Shown here: positions 45,610 through 53,811 of the stretch, one piece after another
How the letters are laid out: each line of letters starts with the position of its first letter
Position numbering within the stretch: position 1 is the first letter of the stretch
DNA from: Acidovorax sp. HDW3
GTDB taxonomy: Bacteria; Pseudomonadota; Gammaproteobacteria; Burkholderiales; Burkholderiaceae_C
Direction: 5' to 3'
NCBI RefSeq assembly: GCF_011303755.1
Contig: NZ_CP049885.1
Span: 1,346,001 to 1,410,000 of the forward strand
DNA: 64,000 nt
The notes under the pieces: model-generated
The model's database searches: none
What the model was told of the DNA's origin: nothing
What the model saw: only the letters and a program-made list of their open reading frames with translations
Made by a program: the position numbers and the translations under genes

Positions 45610-46596
45610 TCAGCGTCCAGGACGTCGCCGTGCCGGCCGCGGGCCGTTCCAGGGGACGCCCGATTGGGGGCCGGCTTCCAGGCCTTCAGGCTTCGCCAGA
45701 CGAGCAGAAACCGCGCCCTTTGGCATCTTCGGCTGAGGACGGCGCCGCCACAGCAGCAAGTCGGACGCTGGGTCGTCGACAACATGCACCGGACGCTGGT
45801 CGTCTGGCTTTGGCTCAATCCGCGCAGCCAGGCGTGCTTTCATCCGCATCAGCTTGCCCGTCTGCTCGTCAAGGGCCTCCAACCGAGCATTCCGCTGTCG
45901 CAGACGCTCATTGAGACTGGCTCGCCCTCGGGCTGAAGCACCCTTGATGCCGATGTGCACGGCGGGCAACCGCTCAATACCTCGATCCTTGAAGCTTCTG
46001 TGGTCAACGCGCTCGGCAGATCCCTTGCGGGCCAGCGCAGCGTTCACAGAAAGCTGCCACCGTGGCCGCAGCCAAGACACGGAATCCGCTGCGCCACTTC
46101 GCTTGCACGCGATGGGGTCGAGCCGTTCTGCCTTTTTGCCGAGCCCGCCGTCGGCATCGACAGTGCATGCAGTCAGGAGCAAGTGCGCGTGAAAATTTCG
46201 GTCATCACCGTCACGGGACGGCGCGTGCAGGGCGCAGTCCACGCCGACACCAAACTCCTGCGCGATTTCCTTGGAGAAGCTGAAGGCCAACGCAGCGCGC
46301 TCGTCGGCATCCAGCTCGTTGGGAAGCGCGAGCACAACTTCGCGCGCGAGCACGGCATCACGCCGGCGGTGGTGCAGTTCCAAGTCATTCCAGAACCTGT
46401 CGCGATCGTACACAAGCCGGCCACCCGGCAAGTGGATGCGCGCATCGAGCACGCCCTTGCGGCGGCGGTAATCAAAGACCTGACCGGTGCGTTGATCAGT
46501 GATCAATGCGCCGGCGCGATAAGCCGCCGCCGCAGTTGCAGATCGGCCGCTGGCGCGAGCAATGGGCGGCCGGGCGCTCAAATGAAAAATTGCCAT
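45610..46596 (-). CDS. MobA/MobL-type relaxase (MobQ family)
   Basis: A 328-residue relaxase that would nick oriT and pilot the strand into a recipient. MAIFHLSARP matches the MobA start. Tyr26 (AAAYRAG) is at the catalytic position, and His124, His136 and His138 (NFHAHLL) form the metal triad. A C-terminal basic region follows. The ATG at 46596 is preceded by TAAGGAACT. No primase domain is attached. The gene reads away from the oriT-like site and from the accessory gene, the usual MobQ layout. Confidence 0.9.
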   Translation of the reverse strand: MAIFHLSARPPIARASGRSATAAAAYRAGALITDQRTGQVFDYRRRKGVLDARIHLPGGRLVYDRDRFWNDLELHHRRRDAVLAREVVLALPNELDADERAALAFSFSKEIAQEFGVGVDCALHAPSRDGDDRNFHAHLLLTACTVDADGGLGKKAERLDPIACKRSGAADSVSWLRPRWQLSVNAALARKGSAERVDHRSFKDRGIERLPAVHIGIKGASARGRASLNERLRQRNARLEALDEQTGKLMRMKARLAARIEPKPDDQRPVHVVDDPASDLLLWRRRPQPKMPKGAVSARLAKPEGLEAGPQSGVPWNGPRPARRRPGR

Positions 46597-46636
46597 TCGC
46601 AGTTCCTTAGGGGTGTCGGGGCGCAGCCCTGACCGC

Positions 46637-46680
46637 ACGTAATCCTGCGAAGCGGGATTACTCTAAGTGCGCCCTTCGGG
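46637..46680 (-). other. oriT: Candidate origin of transfer with nic-like sequence
   Basis: An inverted repeat (GTAATCCTGC at 46639-46648 and GCGGGATTAC at 46652-46661, one mismatch) is followed after two bases by TAAGTGCGCCCT at 46664-46675. The combination of an imperfect inverted repeat then TAA(A/G)TGCGCCCT is the known nic region of R1162/RSF1010 and pSC101-type MobQ origins. It lies between the relaxase and the divergent accessory gene, the expected place. Which strand is nicked follows from the motif reading on the plus strand here. Confidence 0.8.
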
Positions 46681-46818
46681 GGGTAATTCGTTCGCGACCA
46701 CCATCCAAGAGCCATTCGCAATATGGGCGAAATGACTGGGGGTAATCAGGATCGCGCAGCCCCACAGCTGGCTTGCCAATTCATACACTGTACTGAGCAA
46801 ACGTATCCGAGCGCCACC

Positions 46819-47133
46819 ATGACACACACCAACATCCAGGCAATTGACCTCAAACTGCAGCAGCTCAAAAACCGGCGTGCCCAGCTGCTCGCTCAGCATG
46901 ACGCCACCGAGCGAAAACGCATCACGCGCCAGGCCGTGATCATTGGCAAATGGGTCATGGCCAAGCGGCCTGAACTCGTGTCCGAAATCGCCGGCACGCT
47001 GGAGCGTGATCAGGACCGTGCGGTGTTCAAGCTGCCGCCCACGGCTGGCACAGGACAAGTAGCGTCCGGGGCTACCCACATCGACATCTTGCTGCCACCG
47101 GATGAAGACGCCGCAGCCCCAGCCCTCGTGTGA
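46819..47133 (+). CDS. Accessory mobilization protein (TraD/MobC-like)
   Basis: A 104-residue protein, MTHTNIQAIDLKLQQLKNRR onward, helical and basic in the first half (RKRITRQAVIIGKWVM). Its tail is Ala/Pro/Asp-rich. Small helical proteins annotated as conjugal transfer protein TraD or MobC are divergent from MobA/MobL relaxases in many mobilizable elements and assist relaxosome formation. The assignment rests on this position and on the helical, charged N-terminal half. The ATG at 46819 is used. Confidence 0.65.
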   Translation: MTHTNIQAIDLKLQQLKNRRAQLLAQHDATERKRITRQAVIIGKWVMAKRPELVSEIAGTLERDQDRAVFKLPPTAGTGQVASGATHIDILLPPDEDAAAPALV

Positions 47134-47199
47134 GCGGCAGCAGCGGCGAGCAGAACGGCTGGGCGCTGCTGCAGATCTACGCGCGCTTTCACATGCCCA

Positions 47200-48621
47200 T
47201 CAGCTGTGCACAAACCCCATTCCCGCGCGTCGAGCTGGCAGGCGCTCATCCATGCGCAGCGTGGGCCAGTCCTCTTCAACGAGATGGCTGCGTTGCGCCA
47301 TCAACGCGCGTGCGAACGCGATCTCCGCAGCGAGCTTGATAGCTCGCGGGCTCATGTCCGCAATCTGCTTGTTCAGCACTACCGGCAGCTCAGCAGAAAA
47401 CCGCACTCCCATCTTGCTAATCAGTTCGCTCAGGATCTCCTCGGCGATGGCCACCAGTTGCCCTGGTGAAGGCGGCGAGATCTGGAAAACCAGCATTCGC
47501 GAGCGCAACGCACCGGGGATCTGCTCGATGTCGTTGGCTGTTGCGACAAGTCTCAAATGACTGGCATCGAAGACCAGATCGGGCAACGACTGGTCAACGA
47601 AAAACTTCGCGGTGTGCTCCTCCAAAAGCGAATACAGCGGCCCGAGCCCGCTGTATCCGGTCGTGTTGGCCTTGTCGATTTCATCGAGCACGAGAAGTCC
47701 ATTCGCCACCGGGTCGTGCCCCGCACGGCCCCAGGCGAGGAACTCGAAGACTTGACCCGGCGATGAGTTCGACCAGAAAGTGCTTGATCCCCCAATGGAG
47801 CTGCCGTTGGTCTCGGCCGCCATGGACACGAACAGCGGCGGCGGCGTGCCCAGCAGGTCAGCCAGCAAATTTGCGAATCTCGTCTTCCCGATCCCGGGCG
47901 CGCCTACGAGCAGGATGGGCGCAAGCCGATGCGGCAGGCCCTGCGCGCACAGTGTGACGTGCGGGCGGATTGCCGTCTCGATCACCTGCTCGAAACTTGG
48001 GAAGCTCTCTGCCAAGGCATCGAGGCGTTGCAGCCAATCTCCAGGCGGTGGAGCCATCGGCCGGCTGATGCCGCTGAGCGCCAAGCGCTCCAGTGTTTGC
48101 GCGATCCTGCGGCCGGCTTCGCCATCACGGCCTTTGATGCGCTGCTCGAGCTGATCTGCGTCTTCAGCAAATTTGAAGACATTGACCGGCTCGCGTGCCC
48201 GCGGCCCGGTGACCAGCGCCATCAGATCGAGGCCGCTCTCCACGTCTGGCAGATCGAAGTCCGGCACAACCTTTCCGGCCGGCTGCATGCTTTCGCGTAG
48301 CTCGGCCACCAGACGACGGTTGTGCAGTTCCTGCAAGGCCTCCGACAGGCTGGTCAGGACCGAGTGCTCCAGATCGCCGCGCCGCGGCGAGAAATCGAAC
48401 ATCACGTGCAGAGCACCGGCCACTTTCACACAGCTCACTGCCGCCCGGCGTGGTTGTCTGCGTCCCAGGATCAGCGCAAACGCGCGCAGGAAAATTTCGC
48501 TCAGTTGCCGGCCATCACGCGAGAGCTCGGGGTCGAGCCGAACGCTCAGCCAGTCGGGGCATTGAAACAGCGGCAGCAGCTCGGCCACGCTGACGGTGGG
48601 TTCAAACAGGTTTTCAGTCAT
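47200..48621 (-). CDS. AAA+ ATPase, role unknown
   Basis: A 473-residue cytoplasmic ATPase. Walker A is GAPGIGKT at residues 240-247, Walker B is LLVLDEIDK near 309-317, sensor 1 is LRLVATANDIEQIP, and an arginine-finger region is ALRSRMLVF. The arrangement resembles Lon/ClpX-like AAA+ modules, but no protease domain is attached. The first 230 residues are not recognised (ILGRRQPRRAAVSC, VMFDFSPRRGDLEHS). It stands alone on the minus strand and converges with the mobilization gene. It could be a remodelling factor of the element or a defence ATPase. Confidence 0.8.
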   Translation of the reverse strand: MTENLFEPTVSVAELLPLFQCPDWLSVRLDPELSRDGRQLSEIFLRAFALILGRRQPRRAAVSCVKVAGALHVMFDFSPRRGDLEHSVLTSLSEALQELHNRRLVAELRESMQPAGKVVPDFDLPDVESGLDLMALVTGPRAREPVNVFKFAEDADQLEQRIKGRDGEAGRRIAQTLERLALSGISRPMAPPPGDWLQRLDALAESFPSFEQVIETAIRPHVTLCAQGLPHRLAPILLVGAPGIGKTRFANLLADLLGTPPPLFVSMAAETNGSSIGGSSTFWSNSSPGQVFEFLAWGRAGHDPVANGLLVLDEIDKANTTGYSGLGPLYSLLEEHTAKFFVDQSLPDLVFDASHLRLVATANDIEQIPGALRSRMLVFQISPPSPGQLVAIAEEILSELISKMGVRFSAELPVVLNKQIADMSPRAIKLAAEIAFARALMAQRSHLVEEDWPTLRMDERLPARRAGMGFVHS

Positions 48622-48698
48622 ACATAACGCTCAGTTGGGGCGAACGAAGTCCGCGAAGACGCCGTCAAATGCGGCGCGCCAACTGAGGAATGGGTGAC

Positions 48699-48926
48699 CT
48701 AGATTCCGGCTATGCCCGCGAAATCCGGCCGGCCGCTCTCACGCACCACCTGTTGAGGCGGTGAAGTCCGGGCGTCGAAGAACTGGGGCATGTGGTGTGT
48801 GAGGCAAAAAACGCGGGATAGCTTTGAATCAGGTGCGAGCAATAACGCCGCCGTCACTGTAGCGTCACATCCATCGTCAGCACAAGAAAAATACCTGGCC
48901 GGCCAGCCGGCCGGTGAAGGCGGCAA
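48699..48926 (-). CDS. Hypothetical protein, 75 residues (TTG start)
   Basis: This frame starts TTG at 48926, 12 bp past the stop of the XRE gene, with GGAG upstream of the start, so it could be a coupled second gene. It contains YFSCADDGCDATVTAALLL and FCLTHHMPQFFD, with Cys and His spaced in a way that could bind metal. I know no family. The rest of 48622-48938 shows nothing else. The weak start codon keeps confidence low. Confidence 0.35.
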   Translation of the reverse strand: MPPSPAGWPARYFSCADDGCDATVTAALLLAPDSKLSRVFCLTHHMPQFFDARTSPPQQVVRESGRPDFAGIAGI

Positions 48927-48938
48927 TGCTATCTCCGG

Positions 48939-49262
48939 TCACCCGGCCAGCTCGTCACCCACTGTGCCTTGAAGGAGCTTGTAGGCACGCTCGAACTCCC
49001 GAGAAAGCACAGGCAGGCTGCATCCCAGTGCGGCCGCAATCTTCACGACACCCACCAAATTTGGAACCGTTCGGCCGTTCTCGATGGACGACATGTTCGA
49101 GCGCCCGATAGCGGCTGCCAGTCCAACAGCTTCTTGCGACAGCCCCTTGGACGTTCGCAACACAACAACCGCTTGGCCGAAGGCCTTTGCAATCGTCGGA
49201 TCGGTCGATTTGGAGCCGACGGGCCGGCCCCTGAGGATGACTTTTTTGCTTGCTGTTGCCAT
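48939..49262 (-). CDS. XRE-family transcriptional regulator
   Basis: A 107-residue DNA-binding protein. The helix-turn-helix lies at about residues 33-85 (LRTSKGLSQEAVGLAAAIG, then MSSIENGRTVPNLVGVVKIA). The basic N-terminus RGRPVGSKS may also contact DNA. It is divergent from a secreted-protein/membrane-protein pair. The 139-bp spacer 49263-49401 includes TTAATTAA and the imperfect repeat GTGCCACTACTGGTAC, which could be its operator. Confidence 0.85.
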   Translation of the reverse strand: MATASKKVILRGRPVGSKSTDPTIAKAFGQAVVVLRTSKGLSQEAVGLAAAIGRSNMSSIENGRTVPNLVGVVKIAAALGCSLPVLSREFERAYKLLQGTVGDELAG

Positions 49263-49401
49263 CCCGCAAGGGTCGTTTTACGTATGCATAAAAACCACAC
49301 TTAATTAAATACATCGGTGTTAGAGTCGGTGCAAATGCTTTGAAAGCTGGAGGTGCCACTACTGGTACCACTTCAAGCATTTCCCTCAATACCTATCGCT
49401 G

Positions 49402-49674
49402 ATGACCCCATCCATCTGGACTGACCTGAGAACCGCCGTGGCCCTTCTGTTGACGGGCTTACTGCTGAATGGCCCTGCAGGGGCGCAGACTGCTCAGACG
49501 CAGCCCAGAACATCGCAGCCCATGGCGACACCTCAACGCGCCGCGACCACCGTGTCCACCGGTTCGACTCAGCGTGATCTCGAGGCCCGCGCAGCGGCAG
49601 CCGCACAGAAAGATACGGATCCGCAAGTCAACGGATCGGTTCGGGACGTTCCGCAGCTCACTTCAGCCAGATAG
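49402..49674 (+). CDS. Small secreted protein of unknown function
   Basis: A 90-residue protein with a clear signal peptide (TAVALLLTGLLLNGPAGAQ), probable cleavage after AGA near residue 28. The mature part is Gln, Thr and Ala rich (QTQPRTSQPMATPQRAATT) and likely disordered. It precedes a membrane protein gene by 44 bp. I do not recognise a family. Export plus the neighbour suggest an envelope-associated pair. Confidence 0.65.
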   Translation: MTPSIWTDLRTAVALLLTGLLLNGPAGAQTAQTQPRTSQPMATPQRAATTVSTGSTQRDLEARAAAAAQKDTDPQVNGSVRDVPQLTSAR

Positions 49675-49718
49675 CTCGCCTCGCTCGCCACTTGTTCAAC
49701 CACTGTGGGAGCTCGTCC

Positions 49719-50840
49719 GTGATCGCATCCATTCTTCTCATCGCCTACGCCGCAGCGTCCGTCGCGCTGGCCTTCTGGGTCCGCCGCACAGTCAAACTGC
49801 GGCTTGACTGGGCCCACCCGCGCATGCGTGCGCCTGTCTTCTCTGGGGCCGTGCGCAGCACAGGCGGCGAAGGCGCACTCGGCGCAGCTGATGCAGTCAG
49901 CACGGCGGTGTTGAGCAGCGCTTCTCCGAACGCGGTCATGGTGTTCGTCATCGTCATCGCCGGCCTCATCGGGGGCGTCATCGGCGCAGGCGTGCTGCCC
50001 GCCCTCGTGGGCGGCATCGGGCAGCCTGGGTGGATGGGCATGATGGCGCTAGCGGTGGTCACTCTGGCCTGGGCCTGGATCGGGGGATCCCTCGCGCTGC
50101 CCGTGCTGGCCCTGGCATTCAGCCTCGCCCCCGTCCTGGCTGGTCTGGTCGTGATCGGGTTCATCGGCCTTGCGCTTGGGCAAACCTTCGGCTCTGGGCA
50201 CCCCGGGCTCTTCTCGTCAACAAGCACCTGGCAAGCCGGCTTCGGCGCACGGATGGACTACAACCTGTGCGCGGCGGGCACCTCGCTGATCACGCTGGGC
50301 AACCCGCAGGAGATCGAGCGGCGGTGCAAACAAAAGGTCGTCGGCGCACACCCCGTCGAAGGGCGATTCGCCGGCGTCTACAGCTGTCAGCCAGGCCAGC
50401 GCGTGGCGGCGATCGTGGATGTTCGCCCCTATGGCCCCTTCCGGGACGGTCTGAAAACTGCCGAGTTCAGTTTCGGCGATCGGCCTGTTGAGGCCATGTT
50501 TCCAAACGGAATGTTTGCGGGCGTCATCCGCCCGAGTGGCGCCGTGAGCGAATTTCGATCTGACGGACTCAAGTGGATCCAGAATCCCACAGCCGGCTGG
50601 GGCAAACCTGATCAACTGTCCATCACAGCATCGGCCTCTGGCGGCATCAATGTGAGGCTGATGAACACGCCATGCACGGAGATCCAAGCTAAGCGCTGCG
50701 AGCCAGCGGAGCCCGGCCGCGTGCCCACCTGCGAGCAGGAGTTCGAGAAGCTGGGCATCAAGCTCTACAAGCCCCGGACGCCCAATGAGCTGGGCAAGGT
50801 GATCGCGGAGCAGGAAGCGCGGCAGGCACGATCCCGCTGA
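49719..50840 (+). CDS. Membrane protein of unknown function
   Basis: About 373 residues from the GTG at 49719, which follows GGGAG. An N-terminal helix (IASILLIAYAAASVALAFWV) and at least three further hydrophobic segments (VMVFVIVIAGLIGGVIGAGV, MGMMALAVVTLAWAWIGG, LPVLALAFSLAPVLAGLVVI) are followed by a soluble domain of about 200 residues with several cysteines (NLCAAG, RRCKQK, YSCQPG, TPCTEIQAKRCEP, TCEQEF). The TTG at 49692 would add nine residues. No family is recognised. With the preceding secreted protein it may serve an envelope role such as surface exclusion. Confidence 0.65.
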   Translation: MIASILLIAYAAASVALAFWVRRTVKLRLDWAHPRMRAPVFSGAVRSTGGEGALGAADAVSTAVLSSASPNAVMVFVIVIAGLIGGVIGAGVLPALVGGIGQPGWMGMMALAVVTLAWAWIGGSLALPVLALAFSLAPVLAGLVVIGFIGLALGQTFGSGHPGLFSSTSTWQAGFGARMDYNLCAAGTSLITLGNPQEIERRCKQKVVGAHPVEGRFAGVYSCQPGQRVAAIVDVRPYGPFRDGLKTAEFSFGDRPVEAMFPNGMFAGVIRPSGAVSEFRSDGLKWIQNPTAGWGKPDQLSITASASGGINVRLMNTPCTEIQAKRCEPAEPGRVPTCEQEFEKLGIKLYKPRTPNELGKVIAEQEARQARSR

Positions 50841-50864
50841 GCCTCCTCGGATCACGTCGCGACG

Positions 50865-51782
50865 CTAGTCGTATTGCGGTGAGGTCAATGTCGCTGCGGC
50901 GTCACGGGAGTCGCCGATATCCTTCTGGGCATCGCGCAACCGGTCGATCTCCGCGCCCTGCACGGCGCAGCGTGCGTCAAGAGCCGACATCATGGTGGAC
51001 AGCCGCAGAATTTCCTTCTGCGATGCCCGATCCGCCTCCAAGGCCTTTTCCCGCGCCTCCTGCAGGCGCTGTAGCTGCTGACCAAGCCGGGATTCGCGAG
51101 CTGCGGTTTCGTTGGCGCGCTGCTTCTGCGCGTCGGCGTGAGAAGTAGCGACCGCCTCTGAAAGCTGGGCGCGCGCGACGTCGTCATGGCTGGCCTTCAG
51201 CAGTTGCCGGGATTGGTCCAATGCCGCCTGAAGGTCTGGCACCTGCTCCAGCCGCAGGGATGCGCGCACCAGTTCCTGGCGCACGGCTTCCGCCTGCGCA
51301 CGTTCACGCTCGGCACGCTGGTCGGCCTCGGCGACCGTCGCAGCCGTCCGCGCCTTCAGCGCATCCATTTCCCGCTCGTTTGCCTGCAATAGGCCCTGGT
51401 GCTGCAGCAGTTGCGCCTGCGTCGTGGCCAGAGAGGCATTGCTGGCGTTGAGCTGGGCTTGGGTCTCGGCCATCTGCTTTGCCAGTTCGTCGAAGGCGTC
51501 CTCCGCCTCCTTGGCGCGCAACTCCGCCTTGCGCGATGCCTGCGCCATGGCTTTTGCAACCTGGGCCCGCCACAAGTCGCTGACCGCTGGGTCAATGTCG
51601 ATACTGCTTTCATCGCGCGCGGCACGAGCCTCCTTCCATTTCCGCAGGAAGGGATTGATGGTCGTGTGGGAACCGCCGCCCAGCTTGTCCCGGACCGAAC
51701 GCACGCCGGGTTCATGTCCTTCCTGTTCGATAGATTCGGCTGCGGCCGCGACGGTGCTGTAAGTGATTTCGGTCATGGTCAT
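50865..51782 (-). CDS. KfrA-like DNA-binding coiled-coil protein
   Basis: A 305-residue protein with an N-terminal KfrA_N-type DNA-binding domain (ITYSTVAAAAESIEQEG, GVRSVRDKLGGGSHTTINPFLRKWK). A very long Ala/Gln/Arg/Glu coiled coil runs from about residue 75 to the end. KfrA proteins of IncP and related plasmids are autoregulators linked to plasmid maintenance. Six 9-bp direct repeats lie 30 bp upstream of the start codon and fit an autoregulatory operator. Its presence in an integrated element supports a plasmid ancestry. Confidence 0.82.
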   Translation of the reverse strand: MTMTEITYSTVAAAAESIEQEGHEPGVRSVRDKLGGGSHTTINPFLRKWKEARAARDESSIDIDPAVSDLWRAQVAKAMAQASRKAELRAKEAEDAFDELAKQMAETQAQLNASNASLATTQAQLLQHQGLLQANEREMDALKARTAATVAEADQRAERERAQAEAVRQELVRASLRLEQVPDLQAALDQSRQLLKASHDDVARAQLSEAVATSHADAQKQRANETAARESRLGQQLQRLQEAREKALEADRASQKEILRLSTMMSALDARCAVQGAEIDRLRDAQKDIGDSRDAAATLTSPQYD

Positions 51783-51811
51783 TCTTTCTGTGTACGGTGT
51801 TGGATAACAGT

Positions 51812-51866
51812 GGCGTTATCGGGTGTTACGGCGTTATCAGGTGTTATGGCGTTACGCGGCGTTATC
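51812..51866. repeat. Tandem 9-bp repeats (iteron-like) upstream of the kfrA-like gene
   Basis: Six units of the GGCGTTATC/GGGTGTTAC type run head to tail: 51812, 51821, 51830, 51839, 51848 and 51857 (last one shifted by one base). They end 30 bp before the kfrA-like start and overlap the last codons of the preceding gene. They could be KfrA operators or replication iterons. Confidence 0.75.
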
Positions 51867-52613
51867 ACGTGGGCTGGCGATGGGCGGGACAGGGATACTT
51901 GTGTCCCCCCACCAAGGCGGAGGCACATGGATTGGCGGCCCGGGCGGCTCGGCCATGTGCTCCTCGCCCAGCCGTTCGGGCCACACCTCCAAGGCTTCCC
52001 CAAAGCGAAGCTCGACCTGCGGCTTCAGCACTTCGATGCCGGGAAAGGAGCCGTGCCCCTGCTTGATGCCGCGCCGGTACACCTCCAGCGCCCGTCCTTG
52101 GTGGCCGATGAGCACGGCATTGCGGCCGTTGAAGCCACCCAGTCCGGCCGGATAGCGGACCGAAGGGCGGTAGTCCTCGAAGGCCTTCATGAAGTCGCGC
52201 CGGGCAAAGCCAACGCGCTCGATGTCCCGGACCCACTGAGTGGTCTTGAACCACCCGCCGATGACATCGACGGCAAAGTGGATCGCGGGGTGTTCGAACA
52301 CGATGAGGAAATCGCGGCACGAACACTCTTTGGCAGCCTGCTGCACCATCAGCCAGGCGCCCGAGATGCCGCCAAAGCGCAGGCGGTACAGCTCCTGGTA
52401 GATCGCGGCCATGCTGGGTGCAAAAGGCGAGTTCAAGGCGAAGTTGTCGAACGCCTGGCGCAACTCGATGGGATCGCAGTCCGCGAAGGCCGCGCACCAC
52501 TCAGTGGCTTCCAGTTGACCGAAATCCTTGCCTGTCCGTTCGGCGACCAGGCACAGGCACTCGCCGACGACCCGCACGACGGCACCCGATGCACGGGATA
52601 CTTGTGGCGTCAT
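51852..52613 (-). CDS. Hypothetical protein of a replication-like operon
   Basis: A 253-residue protein, coupled by ATGA overlap to the DUF1376-like gene upstream. The first 120 residues are helical (GECLCLVAERTGKDFGQLEATEWCAAF, LRQAFDNFA), and a charged middle part contains FEHPAIHFAVDVIGGW and RDFMKAFEDYRP. The Pro-rich end reads into the tandem repeats. I cannot name the family with confidence. The coupling suggests a helper in replication. Confidence 0.6.
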   Translation of the reverse strand: MTPQVSRASGAVVRVVGECLCLVAERTGKDFGQLEATEWCAAFADCDPIELRQAFDNFALNSPFAPSMAAIYQELYRLRFGGISGAWLMVQQAAKECSCRDFLIVFEHPAIHFAVDVIGGWFKTTQWVRDIERVGFARRDFMKAFEDYRPSVRYPAGLGGFNGRNAVLIGHQGRALEVYRRGIKQGHGSFPGIEVLKPQVELRFGEALEVWPERLGEEHMAEPPGPPIHVPPPWWGDTSIPVPPIASPRDNAA

Positions 52614-53692
52614 GCTGCATCCCCTTCCGGTTGCGAAGCCGGGAGCATGCCGACGTCGGTGATCTCCGCGTGCTGGTGACCCAGGATGGCTTCGAAGTGC
52701 CCCGCCGTGCTGCGGGTAGCCGGTTTCAGTTGGCCGGACCGGCTCCGCACATTGGCCGTGCTGCCGAGGCGCAGGATGCGGTCTGAATCCTTGCAGATCA
52801 CGTCGAGCGTGTCGATCCGCTGCGGCTGTTTTGCAGTACGTCCCTGATAGAAGTCGCTGTCAGCGGCGTTGTCGATCGCGCGGCAGATCTGTGACGGACT
52901 GAAGCCTTCGGCCAATCTGGCCTTCACGATGCTGGTGCGGGATGCCGTCAGCTTTTCTCCGGGACGACCTGTACGCTGTTTCCAGTGCTCAAAGATCTGG
53001 ACCACCGCATCGGCTTCGCTGACCTGTTGGAAGTCTTCCTTTGTGCCCGTTTCCGTGGCACTGCTGGGCAAGGAACTATCGGCAGTGGAAGCAGGAGGGA
53101 ATGCGTCGGAGCAAGATTCCTCTTCTTTTTGATCCTGTTCATCTACGGTCTTATATGTGTCCTGTTCTCTCCTATATGGCTGAGCCGCGGCTGAGCCGTG
53201 GTCTGCAACATCGGATTCGTCGGCATCCTGATTCGCACCGGACCTGCGCGAACGCGCGCGCATGCTTTGCTTGGCACGGAACCGCTCATCGCTCTTCTTG
53301 GCATCCCAGGATTGCTGAGCCCAGGTCGCCAGTTCGGGGTGATGCCAGCGGCCATCGGAACACAGGGTCCAGCCTTGCAGGACCGGATCGCGCACATCGA
53401 GCCAGGCCTCGATGTCGCGGCCGAACCCGGTCATCGAGGCCAGTTGGATGTCGTCATCGGGTACCGTCATGGCGGGCTGCTGGCGCCATGCTTGAGCGAT
53501 GAGCAGCACCAATGCCCTGAAGGGCTCGGCCTGCTGAGTCAGCGCCAGAGGATGCCCAGAGAGGAAGGCCAAGCGCACAGGCGCCCAGGGGAAGGTCTCC
53601 AGGTTGATCTCTGCCGGAACCAACGGCTGGGGCGCGATGCCCGCCCTGGGCACGCGGTGGTTGTCGACTGCTTTGAGTTTCTGCACGAACAC
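52610..53692 (-). CDS. DUF1376-like replication protein
   Basis: A 360-residue protein. The first 130 residues (FRALVLLIAQAWRQQPAMTVPDDDIQLASMTGF, DGRWHHPELATWAQQSW) have the layout of the DUF1376/YdaU domain found in phage and plasmid primosome proteins. A low-complexity acidic linker follows. The C-terminal helical part (QIFEHWKQRTGRPGEKLTASRTSIVKARLAEGF) resembles replisome-organiser tails. It starts with GTG at 53692. I infer a role in initiating replication or loading helicase at the element origin, based on pattern rather than on a diagnostic catalytic motif. Confidence 0.55.
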   Translation of the reverse strand: MFVQKLKAVDNHRVPRAGIAPQPLVPAEINLETFPWAPVRLAFLSGHPLALTQQAEPFRALVLLIAQAWRQQPAMTVPDDDIQLASMTGFGRDIEAWLDVRDPVLQGWTLCSDGRWHHPELATWAQQSWDAKKSDERFRAKQSMRARSRRSGANQDADESDVADHGSAAAQPYRREQDTYKTVDEQDQKEEESCSDAFPPASTADSSLPSSATETGTKEDFQQVSEADAVVQIFEHWKQRTGRPGEKLTASRTSIVKARLAEGFSPSQICRAIDNAADSDFYQGRTAKQPQRIDTLDVICKDSDRILRLGSTANVRSRSGQLKPATRSTAGHFEAILGHQHAEITDVGMLPASQPEGDAA

Positions 53693-53716
53693 CTCACATT
53701 TGAAAGTTCAAGAAAA

Positions 53717-53732
53717 GCGACCGGGGGGTCGC
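53717..53732 (-). terminator. Possible intrinsic terminator
   Basis: GCGACC and GGTCGC are exact six-base arms around GGGG. On the minus strand they are followed by a short T run (CTTTTC). It lies between the HTH gene (53812-54864) and the DUF1376-like gene. Confidence 0.4.
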
Positions 53733-53769
53733 CGCCTGAATCAAATGTGCGGGTGGTGCCTCAAATTTT

Positions 53770-53809
53770 TTCGGAACGAAAATCAGGGCTGGTTTGTGCC
53801 CGTTCCGAA
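53770..53809. repeat. Spaced palindrome, copy 1 (TTCGGAACG-N22-CGTTCCGAA)
   Basis: TTCGGAACG at 53770-53778 and CGTTCCGAA at 53801-53809 are exact complements. The arm start-to-start distance is 31 bp, about three helical turns. The same two arms with the same spacing occur at 54806-54845. It lies 2 bp past the stop of the gene between the copies. Confidence 0.85.
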
Positions 53810-53811
53810 TT

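Noticed and set aside
47130-47339. 69-codon frame starting GTG inside the stop of the mobilization gene
   Set aside because: The GTGA overlap is suggestive, but 140 bp are antisense to the AAA+ gene, and the sequence is Arg/Pro/Ser rich without a family.
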